From NCBI RefSeq assembly GCF_001314605.1, contig NZ_LIHP01000021.1, positions 62,001 to 126,000 on the forward strand: DNA of 64,000 nt, written 5' to 3'. Under the pieces are notes generated by a model. It ran no database searches and was not told the DNA's origin. It saw only the letters and a list, made by a program, of their open reading frames with translations. Numbering within the stretch: position 1 is the stretch's first letter; every line of letters begins with the position of its first letter. Positions 55,721-63,294 of the stretch are shown here, piece by piece. The position numbers were made by a program, and so were the translations under genes. This DNA is from Marinobacter sp. HL-58. GTDB lineage: Bacteria > Pseudomonadota > Gammaproteobacteria > Pseudomonadales > Oleiphilaceae.

Positions 55721-57340
55721 TCAGTTTTCAATAGTGTCGGTGGCAGAAATTCTCACGGTGTCGAAAGCTGCGCCAAACTGCTGCTGCAGAAAAGGCCGGA
55801 AGACGGCCATGGTAGGGCCTGGCCGGTTTTCCATGGGCCGCGAGCCCCAGCGGAAGCCGGATACACCGCCATTGACCTTGCCGGTGGCAACAAAGGGCGC
55901 CAGCAGCCCGGGGTCGGCACTGATGATGTGTACGACCACATCGCGGCTGGCATTCTCGCCGGTAATCAATGGTGCGGCCTGATGGTCGCCGAGCAGCACC
56001 AGCAGAGTGCGCTCGTCCACATGTCGCCTGGCATATTCGGTAGCCACGTTCAGGGCGTAATCCAGTGCCCGGGCGTAGTGTTCCCGCACCCGTTCCGGAT
56101 CGCGCCAGAGGCTGGCCGGTGCCTCTCCGCTGTCTTTCCAGCGATTGAAGGTCTCACCGTTGCCAATGCTGTCCCAGTCTTCCAGCACCGGCAGCACCGG
56201 CACCCAGGGAGCGTGGCTGCTGATCAGTGCAAGTTCGGCAAACAGTGGTGACTCTGACTGGTCTCGAACACTGCGCTGGAACCATGACCAGGTGTACTGG
56301 TCCGGCATGGTGACCCAGTTCAGGGCCGGCCCCCGGTAATCCATGCTGTTGGACTCATAGATCCGCTGGTAACCGAAGGCTCTGCCCTCGGGCCAGTCCC
56401 TGGTGATGGCCGGCATGACCGCAACGGTCTCGTGGCCGGTGGTGTCCAGGTCATCAATCAGTGTGGGAAAGTCGCTGGCGAGGAAAATTTCGTAGTCCAG
56501 CTGGGTTTTTATCCACTGGCCGCTGAGCAGTGTGGTGTGCGCCAGCCACGACTGGCCGCCCTGAACCGGTGAACGCAGGCGCCCGGTCACAATGTGCAGG
56601 CCGGCATCCGCCAGGGCCTGCTCCATCCTGTCCAGGCGAGCCCCGATCAGGGGCCGGTAACGGGGGTCGGTAACGGCTGAAATACCATAGGATTCGATAA
56701 AGCCCAGGATCACATCGGTGTTGGCCAGACCAGAAAGGGAAGCGCTCTGACCGGCGCCGGGATTGTCTGCAAGGTGCTGCCGGAAAGCGGTTGTCGACTG
56801 GTGAGTGTCGGCCGCCAGCCGGATCTGCTGAGCGGTGAGCTCGGAGGCGCTGAGCCCGACAACCTGCTGGGGCAGCCATGACACTGCCACCAGGACGAGG
56901 CCGGCGGTTGCGACCAGTGGCCCCACTTTGGCAGGGGTATCCGGACCGAGCCGGTACAGGAGCCTGGCGACACAGGTGCCCAGGGCGAACAGGACTGCGA
57001 TCAGGGCCAGGATCACCAGGAGAGAAAGGCCGAGGCCGAGGTTGCTCTGCATCAGGTCAAACACCGAGCCGGCAATGCCCAGTTCCAGATAGAGATTGAA
57101 GGGCCGCCCGATGCTCTGGCGTACCAGTAAATCGCCCAGGGCAAAGAAGGCCAGGGCTGAAAACAGGGCACCCATGGCTCCGGCCAGTATCCGTTTCGCC
57201 CGTCCACCCGGCAATAGCGTGAACAGACCGCTCAGCAACAGGGCATCAGCTGCAATCCACGGTATCCAGGGATAGCGTGGCAGCAGCAGTGCCACGAACA
57301 GGGCGTTCAGCAGCAGCGTGGTGAGGATCAGTCGTTTCAA
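55721..57340 (-). CDS. Membrane sulfatase/phosphotransferase-superfamily protein
   Basis: Protein of 539 residues starting at TTG (57340) after GGAGAACGAG. About four to five N-terminal helices (residues 5-160) are followed by a periplasmic alkaline-phosphatase-like domain. ILGFIESYGISAV near residue 211 is the nucleophile region; the family usually has Thr or Ser at this point, and Ser appears here. LVVLLGDHQAAP-type sequence near 450 carries the metal-binding Asp-His pair. It overlaps the end of opgH by 95 bp. Enzymes of this type (OpgB, OpgE, LtaS) add phosphoglycerol or phosphoethanolamine to glucans and lipids, so modification of periplasmic glucan is the likely role. Confidence 0.8.
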   Translation of the reverse strand: MKRLILTTLLLNALFVALLLPRYPWIPWIAADALLLSGLFTLLPGGRAKRILAGAMGALFSALAFFALGDLLVRQSIGRPFNLYLELGIAGSVFDLMQSNLGLGLSLLVILALIAVLFALGTCVARLLYRLGPDTPAKVGPLVATAGLVLVAVSWLPQQVVGLSASELTAQQIRLAADTHQSTTAFRQHLADNPGAGQSASLSGLANTDVILGFIESYGISAVTDPRYRPLIGARLDRMEQALADAGLHIVTGRLRSPVQGGQSWLAHTTLLSGQWIKTQLDYEIFLASDFPTLIDDLDTTGHETVAVMPAITRDWPEGRAFGYQRIYESNSMDYRGPALNWVTMPDQYTWSWFQRSVRDQSESPLFAELALISSHAPWVPVLPVLEDWDSIGNGETFNRWKDSGEAPASLWRDPERVREHYARALDYALNVATEYARRHVDERTLLVLLGDHQAAPLITGENASRDVVVHIISADPGLLAPFVATGKVNGGVSGFRWGSRPMENRPGPTMAVFRPFLQQQFGAAFDTVRISATDTIEN

Positions 57341-59390
57341 CTCGTTCTCCAGTGGATCGCCGGGGATCAGGGATTAGCGCAGCGATTCTCTGGCCCCAAT
57401 AGCTGTGTTGGCCTGCCTGCCAGGCCAAATGATGCAGCCTGGTGAGTGCCTGCCGGTCCCGGCATAGCAGGCTCAGCTGCCAGTCCATCAATTGTTCCGG
57501 GCCATGTTCGAGACAATGCCGGAGAATGGCTGCTGTCGTCCATTCCGGGCGGCTTCGGGCCAGTTGCCTGTGAAGCGCATTCATGGTCGGCGACAGCACC
57601 GCCTGCTGAACATTTGACAGGCCCGGGTTCGCCGGTAAAAGCGGTGCCCCGGAGCAGGCCTCGGCGATCACTGGTGTCGGTTGACCGCTTTCCGGTGTTG
57701 TCAGTAAACCACGCTCAGCGACGGTATCGCCTGTGGATGCTCTGCCCAGCAGAACCGAGGTGGGTGCCGCCAGCAGCAGAGGGATGATCACCGGCAATGA
57801 CCACAGCATCAGCGTCGGCGACCCGATCCAGCCGATAATGCCGGCCGAGCCAAGGGCCAGGGTGAGACTGAGCCGGTGTTCATCGAAGGCACGCTGCCAT
57901 CCGGTTTCTTCGTGGCGGTTCTGCCCGGCCCAGCGCACCGGGATATTGCTCAGGGCGCAGATCACTGAACGGGTGTGGGCAAGCATTCTCACAGGAGCCA
58001 GTAACAGGGAGGTAACGGCTTCGAACAGTGCACTGAATATCAGCCGGAGGTTGCCCCCAAACAAATGGCCTTCCCGGTTTGCCATGATATCGGCAATACC
58101 CAGAAAGCGTGGCAGGAACAGCAGGCCCAGAGTGCTCAGGCCAAGACCGGCAGCCCAGGCCATGCCTCCGTCCAGCGCTGCAGACACCGGCAAACTCAGG
58201 CTGCTGGCGATGACGATGGTCAGGATCACGAACAGCAACCACAGTGGAGAAGCCAGGTACGACATGATGCCGTTGATAAAAGCCATGCGATGGGCGAACC
58301 GCAGCCCGGGTGTGGTCAGCAAGACCCACAGATGCTGCAGGTTGCCCCGTGCCCAGCGGTGGTCACGGATCAGTTCATCTTCCAGAGTCGGGGGCGATTC
58401 CTCGTAACTGTGGGGCAATGACGACTCCAGCCATATTTCATAGCCGGCCCTGCCCATGTAGGCCGCCTCCACGAAATCATGGCTGATGATCGGCCCCCGG
58501 AACAGACCCGGGCCGCGAAGCTTGCGCAGCCCGCAATGCTTCATGAAGGCGTCGACACGAATGATGGCATTGTGGCCCCAGTAGGCGGCATCCCCCATTT
58601 GCACCGCCGCCAGGCCGGTGGCAAACAGCGGTGAATACACGCGGCTGGCAAACTGCTGAAAGCGGGCAAAGAGGGTACTGGCACGGATCACCACCGGGCT
58701 GGTCTGGATAATACCCACCCCTGGCTCACGTTCCATCAGCCGCACCATCCGCAGCAGGGTGTTTCCCCCCAGAAGGCTGTCGGCATCCAGCACCACCATA
58801 TAGCGGTATCGGCGGCCCCAGCGGCGCAGGAAGTCTGCAATGTTGCCGCTCTTGTAGTTCAGGTTTACGTTCCTCCGGCGGTAAAACAGCCGGTCCCCGG
58901 CATCCAGTTCCCTGCTCAGTGCCTGCCACGCCGCCTGCTCGGCCAGCCAGATCTCGGGATCACGGGTGTCGGAGAGGATGTAGAAGTCAAAGTGTGACAA
59001 ACGCCCCAGGCGCTCGAGCTCCCGGTAAACGGCCCTCAGCCCGGACAATGTGCGTTCTACCGGTTCATTGCAGACGGGCAAGACAATGGCCGTCGGCGCG
59101 AGCGCAGTCTGCGCCAGGGTCTCGGCCGGATGTCGTGCTGCCAGGCTGTAGCGGTCGCCACCGGTTCGCCGGACCAGGAATCCGAATACAGCCGTCCAGC
59201 ATCCAACCGCAATCCAGCCGTGAAGTAGAGCAAAGAGGTAAATCAGCAAGGTGTCGGGAACATTCCCGGCTTCCAGTGGCATGACGCGTGTCAGCGCAAA
59301 GACCGCTGCGGCGGTCTGGCCCAGAACCAGAACCGCCAGCAGCGTTCGCCGGTAACAGGCGGCCGGGCGCCAGTGCTGCTCAGCGGGCAT
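57246..59390 (-). CDS. opgH: Periplasmic glucan beta-glucosyltransferase OpgH (short form)
   Basis: Membrane glucosyltransferase that builds osmoregulated periplasmic glucans. The protein has 714 residues from the ATG at 59390 (MPAEQHWRPAACYRRTLL), about 130 fewer than the E. coli protein because the long cytoplasmic N-terminal domain is missing. The GT2 site is intact: YMVVLDADSLLGG (DxD near 210), SHDFVEAAYMGRAG near 325 and RDHRWARGNLQH (RxxRW near 362). About eight helices flank it. The last 32 or so codons run out of frame through the start of the downstream sulfatase-type gene. No opgG is adjacent, which is unusual. Confidence 0.9.
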   Translation of the reverse strand: MPAEQHWRPAACYRRTLLAVLVLGQTAAAVFALTRVMPLEAGNVPDTLLIYLFALLHGWIAVGCWTAVFGFLVRRTGGDRYSLAARHPAETLAQTALAPTAIVLPVCNEPVERTLSGLRAVYRELERLGRLSHFDFYILSDTRDPEIWLAEQAAWQALSRELDAGDRLFYRRRNVNLNYKSGNIADFLRRWGRRYRYMVVLDADSLLGGNTLLRMVRLMEREPGVGIIQTSPVVIRASTLFARFQQFASRVYSPLFATGLAAVQMGDAAYWGHNAIIRVDAFMKHCGLRKLRGPGLFRGPIISHDFVEAAYMGRAGYEIWLESSLPHSYEESPPTLEDELIRDHRWARGNLQHLWVLLTTPGLRFAHRMAFINGIMSYLASPLWLLFVILTIVIASSLSLPVSAALDGGMAWAAGLGLSTLGLLFLPRFLGIADIMANREGHLFGGNLRLIFSALFEAVTSLLLAPVRMLAHTRSVICALSNIPVRWAGQNRHEETGWQRAFDEHRLSLTLALGSAGIIGWIGSPTLMLWSLPVIIPLLLAAPTSVLLGRASTGDTVAERGLLTTPESGQPTPVIAEACSGAPLLPANPGLSNVQQAVLSPTMNALHRQLARSRPEWTTAAILRHCLEHGPEQLMDWQLSLLCRDRQALTRLHHLAWQAGQHSYWGQRIAALIPDPRRSTGERVETTDPHHAAAERPVRGTAAATLSLDTVDCS

Positions 59391-59637
59391 TGGGCCAGTA
59401 GCCCATGCTGCCCCGCTTGAGTTCGGGTGCGGAGCGGGCCGGCCCGGGGGAAGGAAATTCCACATAGGCTGGAGCCAGTTCCAGCGCACGCCTGAAGTCA
59501 CAGCCCCTGCCTTCCGAGGCGACAGCGGCAACCAGCGCCCTGGCCTGCCGTTGGCGCTCATGGGACGGCGTAATGCCGCTGGCGGCCAGGTAGGCGAGAA
59601 TTCGTTCGAACAATGGTTGATGCAGTGGTTGTCTCAT
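59380..59637 (-). CDS. Small protein upstream of opgH, possible detached N-terminal domain
   Basis: A protein of 85 residues from the ATG at 59637 (MRQPLHQPLFERILAYLAASG), which has GGGGATCGG in front. It is hydrophilic with two helical stretches and ends SAPELKRGSMGYWPNAR. The tail resembles the RSSM...PWRTNP stretch just before the first helix in E. coli OpgH. Its stop overlaps the opgH start by 11 bp, so it is coupled to it. It may be the missing OpgH N-terminal region encoded separately. That is inference; it could be an unrelated small gene. Confidence 0.65.
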   Translation of the reverse strand: MRQPLHQPLFERILAYLAASGITPSHERQRQARALVAAVASEGRGCDFRRALELAPAYVEFPSPGPARSAPELKRGSMGYWPNAR

Positions 59638-59713
59638 ATCCGATCCCCTGTTCAAAAGGTGAACAACAGAGGCAAATACGCTGACACAGACGGTTTCAGA
59701 TTAGATTGCCGGA

Positions 59714-60250
59714 TTAAACCTGATTCAGGTATTCGTCCTTGAGCTTGACGTAATTGCCAGCGGTGTACCGGAAAAAGCTTTTCTCCTCGTCCGACAACGC
59801 CCGCGCCTGCCGACAGGGAGATCCGACATACAGATAACCCGACTCCAGCGTCTTGCCTGGTGGCACCAGACAGCCGGCGGCGACAATCACTTCATCTTCC
59901 ACCACGGCGCCATCCATAATGATACACCCCATGCCGACCAGCACCCGGTTTCCCACAGTACAACCGTGCAGCAGCGCCTTGTGGCCAATGGTAACGTCGT
60001 CACCGATCATCAGCGGCCAGCCGCCGGGGTTGAAGTCACTGGCGTGGGTGATGTGGAGCACGGAGCCATCCTGGATACTGCAACGGTCACCGATACGTAT
60101 CTTGTGCATGTCGCCACGTACCACGGTCATCGGCCAGATGGACACATCGTCCCCGGTGATCACATCGCCGATTACTACCGCACTGGGGTCAATCCAGGCG
60201 CGTTCTCCAAATTGTGGCGTGTTACCCTTGTGTGTTCGTACATTCGACAT
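59714..60250 (-). CDS. Gamma-class carbonic anhydrase-like hexapeptide-repeat protein
   Basis: Left-handed beta-helix protein of 178 residues of the YrdA/CaiE group. Metal-ligand histidines are in the expected places: DGSVLHITHA near residue 64 and IGHKALLHGC near 88. Hexapeptide repeats such as IGDVITGDDVSIWP, IRIGDRCSIQDGSV and VGNRVLVGMGCIIMDGAVVEDEVIVAAG form the helix. Some relatives are carbonic anhydrases and many are of unknown activity. It is divergent from prlC, with a long palindromic element between them. Confidence 0.88.
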   Translation of the reverse strand: MSNVRTHKGNTPQFGERAWIDPSAVVIGDVITGDDVSIWPMTVVRGDMHKIRIGDRCSIQDGSVLHITHASDFNPGGWPLMIGDDVTIGHKALLHGCTVGNRVLVGMGCIIMDGAVVEDEVIVAAGCLVPPGKTLESGYLYVGSPCRQARALSDEEKSFFRYTAGNYVKLKDEYLNQV

Positions 60251-60288
60251 TACATATACTCATTGAATGGATTGATGCTTGTGGGGAA

Positions 60289-60400
60289 GGAGTCTCTGGG
60301 GGAGGCCTTTCCAAAACACGCTCAAGCACATCCCTGTGACGCTTGAGCTCCGCCATCCATGGCTCCGCACAGTTTTGGAAAGGCCTCCCCCAGAGACTCC
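60289..60400. repeat. Long perfect palindromic element, 29-bp arms with 54-nt conserved-core loop
   Basis: Arms 60289-60317 and 60372-60400 are perfectly complementary over 29 bp. The 54-nt loop (60318-60371) contains CACATCCCTGTG and GCCATCCATGGC inner palindromes. It shares a gap-free alignment with the loop at 24347-24400 (same length; CGCT near its start, then CGCT.GA and GCCATCC.TGGC from position 23 on). The arms of the two elements differ. It sits between divergent genes, 38 bp from the carbonic anhydrase-like start and 58 bp from the prlC start. Confidence 0.9.
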
Positions 60401-60457
60401 CCAAGCATTGGAGTTATCTCAAATTACCTTAGACACCCGTAGCTGAGAAGGGGACTT

Positions 60458-62503
60458 ATGAATAACCCGTTACTGACCGACGACCTGTTGCCAAAGTTTG
60501 ACCATGTTCGCACCGAGCACATGGAACCGGCAATTGACCAGATTCTCAGCGAAAACCGCATGAAAATCGCACAACTGGCGCAGCAGGACCACCCCACATG
60601 GGAAACCCTGGCGCAGCCCATGCAGGCAACCGAGGACCGGCTGGAAAGAGCCTGGTCGGTGATTTCCCACCTCAACGGTGTGATGAACAACGATGACCTG
60701 CGCAAGGTATACAAGAGATGTCTGGAAAAGCTCACCGAGTACAGCACCGAACTGAGCCAGAACGCCGAACTTTGCGAAGCCTACAAGAAACTGGCAGCAA
60801 GCGATGAATACAAAGGGCTGAGCGAAGCCCAGCGCAAGTCGGTGGACAATACCCTGCGGGATTTCCATCTCGGTGGTGTCGACCTGCCCCAGGAGAAGAA
60901 AGAGCGGTACGCCAATCTCTCCATGGAGCTGTCGGAGCTGTCGAACCGGTTCAGCGACAACGTACTGGACGCTACCCAGCACTGGTACAAGCACATCACC
61001 GATGTGGAAGAGCTGGCGGGCGTGCCGGAATCCGCCCTTGAGGGCGCAAAACAGGCCGCAAAGCAGAAGGACCTCGACGGTTACGTGATTACCCTCGATT
61101 TCCCAAGTTTCTATCCGGTGATGACCTACTGCGATAACCGGGACCTGCGCCGGGAAGTCTACGAGGCCTTTGTCACCCGCGCCTCGGATATGGGCCCGGA
61201 TGCCGGTACCTGGGACAACACGCCGGTGATGGCGGAAATACTCAAACGCCGCCATGCCATGGCCAAGCTGCTCGGGTTCAACAACTACGCCGAGCGTTCC
61301 CTGGCCACCAAGATGGCCCGCAGCGTTGATGAAGTTCTCGACTTCCTGAACCAGCTGGCGGCGAAGTCAAAGCCCATTGCCGAACGGGAGTTCGCTGAGC
61401 TTAAGGCGTTCGCCAAAGACACCCACGGGGTTGAAGACCTGCAGGCGTGGGACATCGGTTACTACAGCGAAAAGCTGCGCCAGGAACGCTACGACATTTC
61501 TCCGGAAACCCTGCGCCCCTGGTTCCCGGTGAACAGGGTGGTACCGGGCCTGTTCGCAGTTGCCGAGAAACTGTTTGACGTGCAGATTGAAGCCAAACCG
61601 GACGTGGAAACCTGGCACCCGGATGCCACCGCCTACTGCATCAGCCGCAACGGCGAACCGCTGGCCTGGTTCTATCTGGACCTGTATGCCCGCCAGGGCA
61701 AGCGTGGCGGTGCCTGGATGGCCGATTGCCGGGTACGCTGGCGCAACCTGCGCGGCCAGCTTCAACTGCCGGTGGCCTTCCTGACCTGTAACTTCACCTC
61801 GCCGGTGAACGGCAAACCGTCACTGCTGACCCACGACGAGGTTACCACCCTGTTCCACGAGTTCGGCCACGGCCTGCACCATATGCTGACCCAGGTGGAC
61901 GTGCTGGATGTCTCCGGCATCAATGGCGTGGCCTGGGATGCCGTGGAACTGCCCTCCCAGTTCCTGGAAAACTGGTGCTGGAACCCGGATTCCCTGGCCC
62001 TGATCGCCTCGCACCACGAAACCGGTGAGCCACTGCCGGACGACCTGCTGCAGAAACTGCTGGCGGCCAAGAACTTCCAGTCCGGCATGGCCATGGTGCG
62101 GCAACTGGAGTTCTCCCTGTTCGATTTCCGCCTGCACGCGGAATTTACCGACGAGGCTCCCACCAACCCGCTGGACATGCACCGCCAGGTGCGCAGCGAA
62201 ATCGCGGTGGTGGAAGCACCGGCGTTCAACCGCTTCCCCAACAGCTTCTCGCACATCTTCGCGGGTGGCTACGCGGCCGGTTACTACAGCTACAAGTGGG
62301 CGGAAGTGCTGGCGGCGGATGCCTTCTCATTGTTCGAGGAGAACGGCATCTTCGACCCGGAAACTGGCAAGGCCTTCCTGCACAACATCCTGGAAAAAGG
62401 TGGCTCCCAGGAACCGATGGAACTGTTCAAGGCCTTCCGTGGCCGCGAGCCGGAGGTGGATGCGTTGTTGAAACAGAGCGGTATAACGGAAGATGCTGCG
62501 TGA
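60458..62503 (+). CDS. prlC: Oligopeptidase A
   Basis: Cytoplasmic zinc metallopeptidase (M3 family) that degrades signal peptides and oligopeptides, 681 residues. The active site HEFGHGLHHML lies near residue 466, with the third ligand in the following WDAVELPSQFLENW (Glu near 500), and the FAGGYAAGYYSYKWAEVLAAD segment near 604 is typical. The ATG at 60458 follows GAAGGGG. It is read away from the carbonic anhydrase-like gene and is followed by three REP-like hairpins and yheV. Confidence 0.96.
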   Translation: MNNPLLTDDLLPKFDHVRTEHMEPAIDQILSENRMKIAQLAQQDHPTWETLAQPMQATEDRLERAWSVISHLNGVMNNDDLRKVYKRCLEKLTEYSTELSQNAELCEAYKKLAASDEYKGLSEAQRKSVDNTLRDFHLGGVDLPQEKKERYANLSMELSELSNRFSDNVLDATQHWYKHITDVEELAGVPESALEGAKQAAKQKDLDGYVITLDFPSFYPVMTYCDNRDLRREVYEAFVTRASDMGPDAGTWDNTPVMAEILKRRHAMAKLLGFNNYAERSLATKMARSVDEVLDFLNQLAAKSKPIAEREFAELKAFAKDTHGVEDLQAWDIGYYSEKLRQERYDISPETLRPWFPVNRVVPGLFAVAEKLFDVQIEAKPDVETWHPDATAYCISRNGEPLAWFYLDLYARQGKRGGAWMADCRVRWRNLRGQLQLPVAFLTCNFTSPVNGKPSLLTHDEVTTLFHEFGHGLHHMLTQVDVLDVSGINGVAWDAVELPSQFLENWCWNPDSLALIASHHETGEPLPDDLLQKLLAAKNFQSGMAMVRQLEFSLFDFRLHAEFTDEAPTNPLDMHRQVRSEIAVVEAPAFNRFPNSFSHIFAGGYAAGYYSYKWAEVLAADAFSLFEENGIFDPETGKAFLHNILEKGGSQEPMELFKAFRGREPEVDALLKQSGITEDAA

Positions 62504-62520
62504 GTTAACCGGGAAACGGG

Positions 62521-62665
62521 TTGTCGGGTTACGGCTTCGCCTAACCCGACCTACGAAGGACCGATTTCACGGTAGGTCGGATTAGGCCAAAGGCCGTAAT
62601 CCGACAACCTACGAAAGGCTCGAGTTTGCGGTAGGTCGAATTAGGCGAAGCCGTAATCCGACAAC
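62521..62665. repeat. Three tandem REP-like hairpins between prlC and yheV
   Basis: Three short hairpins of the same family occur in 145 bp. The first is GTCGGGTTA/TAACCCGAC (62523-62531, 62542-62550), the second GTCGGATTA/TAATCCGAC (62576-62584, 62597-62605). The third is GTCGAATTA/TAATCCGAC with one mismatch (62635-62643, 62654-62662). They carry GTAG and CTAC flanks in both orientations. A related single copy lies at 24449-24480. The regular spacing is about 55 bp. Confidence 0.8.
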
Positions 62666-62689
62666 CCAAACAGACTGCGGAGTAATTCC

Positions 62690-62944
62690 ATGCCAACCCC
62701 CAAACGCTTCATCGCCGGCGCCGTCTGCCCCCGCTGCGCGGAGATGGACAAGATCATGATGTACACCACCGACGACGATGATCAGGTTCGCGAGTGCGTG
62801 GCCTGCGGCTTCACCGACGCGGTGTCCGATACCCCGGAGCCCCCTGCCAATCCTGAGCTGCAAACCAGGGTGAATAAACGCAGCAACAAGGACGACCATA
62901 CGGTCAAACAGGTGGTGTTCTTCAAGTCCGGTGAGGATGAGTAA
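62690..62944 (+). CDS. yheV: YheV-family zinc-ribbon protein
   Basis: Small soluble protein of 84 residues. Two CxxC pairs (AVCPRCAEMDKI near 12 and RECVACGFTD near 34) form a zinc ribbon, and the tail ends HTVKQVVFFKSGEDE. The MPTPKRFIAGAVCPRC start is characteristic of the YheV family, a conserved companion of prlC. The function is unknown. It lies just downstream of the REP-like array and may be transcribed with prlC. Confidence 0.9.
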   Translation: MPTPKRFIAGAVCPRCAEMDKIMMYTTDDDDQVRECVACGFTDAVSDTPEPPANPELQTRVNKRSNKDDHTVKQVVFFKSGEDE

Positions 62945-62966
62945 GGCTTTTGGCGGTTGCCCTCCT

Positions 62967-63274
62967 TTGTAGCCTGCCTGGATTGGGGGCTGCGAGGGGG
63001 CAGGGGGAGTTTTTGCTCTTGAAATGGAACTCGCTGCGCTCAGACACCCATTTCTGGCGAGCAAAAATCCCCCTACCCCCTCACGATCACACGATGCCAA
63101 TATCGCCTGAAGACAATGGAGTCGGTGGCCCGCAAGGCGGTCTTCCCATGGTTCAAACCGGAGGGTGTTGGGGTGCTTTCTGCCGGGAAAAAGGTGTCTG
63201 AGCGCAGCGAGTTCTTTTTCCCAGAAGAAAGCATCACGACGCCCTCCAGGCCCCCCCATCCAGGCAGGCTACAA
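62967..63274. mobile_element. MITE-like 308-bp mirror-symmetric element with 17-bp terminal inverted repeats
   Basis: TTGTAGCCTGCCTGGAT occurs at 62967-62983 and its reverse complement at 63258-63274. Inside, the 20-mer AACTCGCTGCGCTCAGACAC lies at 63028-63047 and its exact reverse complement at 63194-63213. Both pairs are centred on the same point (63120.5), so the spacing is identical in the two halves. Each half also holds a hairpin flanking its core (arms 62994-63018/63059-63082 and 63160-63193/63214-63247), but the arm sequences of the two halves differ. No gene is inside. The 350-bp gap between the convergent yheV and antiporter genes is filled almost entirely by it. Mobility is inferred from the structure. 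Confidence 0.7.
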
Positions 63275-63294
63275 GAAGCCGGCACCCCCCAAGC

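Noticed and set aside
57246..57340. A frameshift at the 3' end of opgH
   Set aside because: The transferase domain is complete before this point; the out-of-frame overlap with the next gene's start, which has its own ribosome site, explains the extension.
62521..62665. A CRISPR array in the prlC-yheV gap
   Set aside because: The three repeats are palindromic, vary in sequence and orientation, and have no cas genes nearby; they fit REP-like hairpins.
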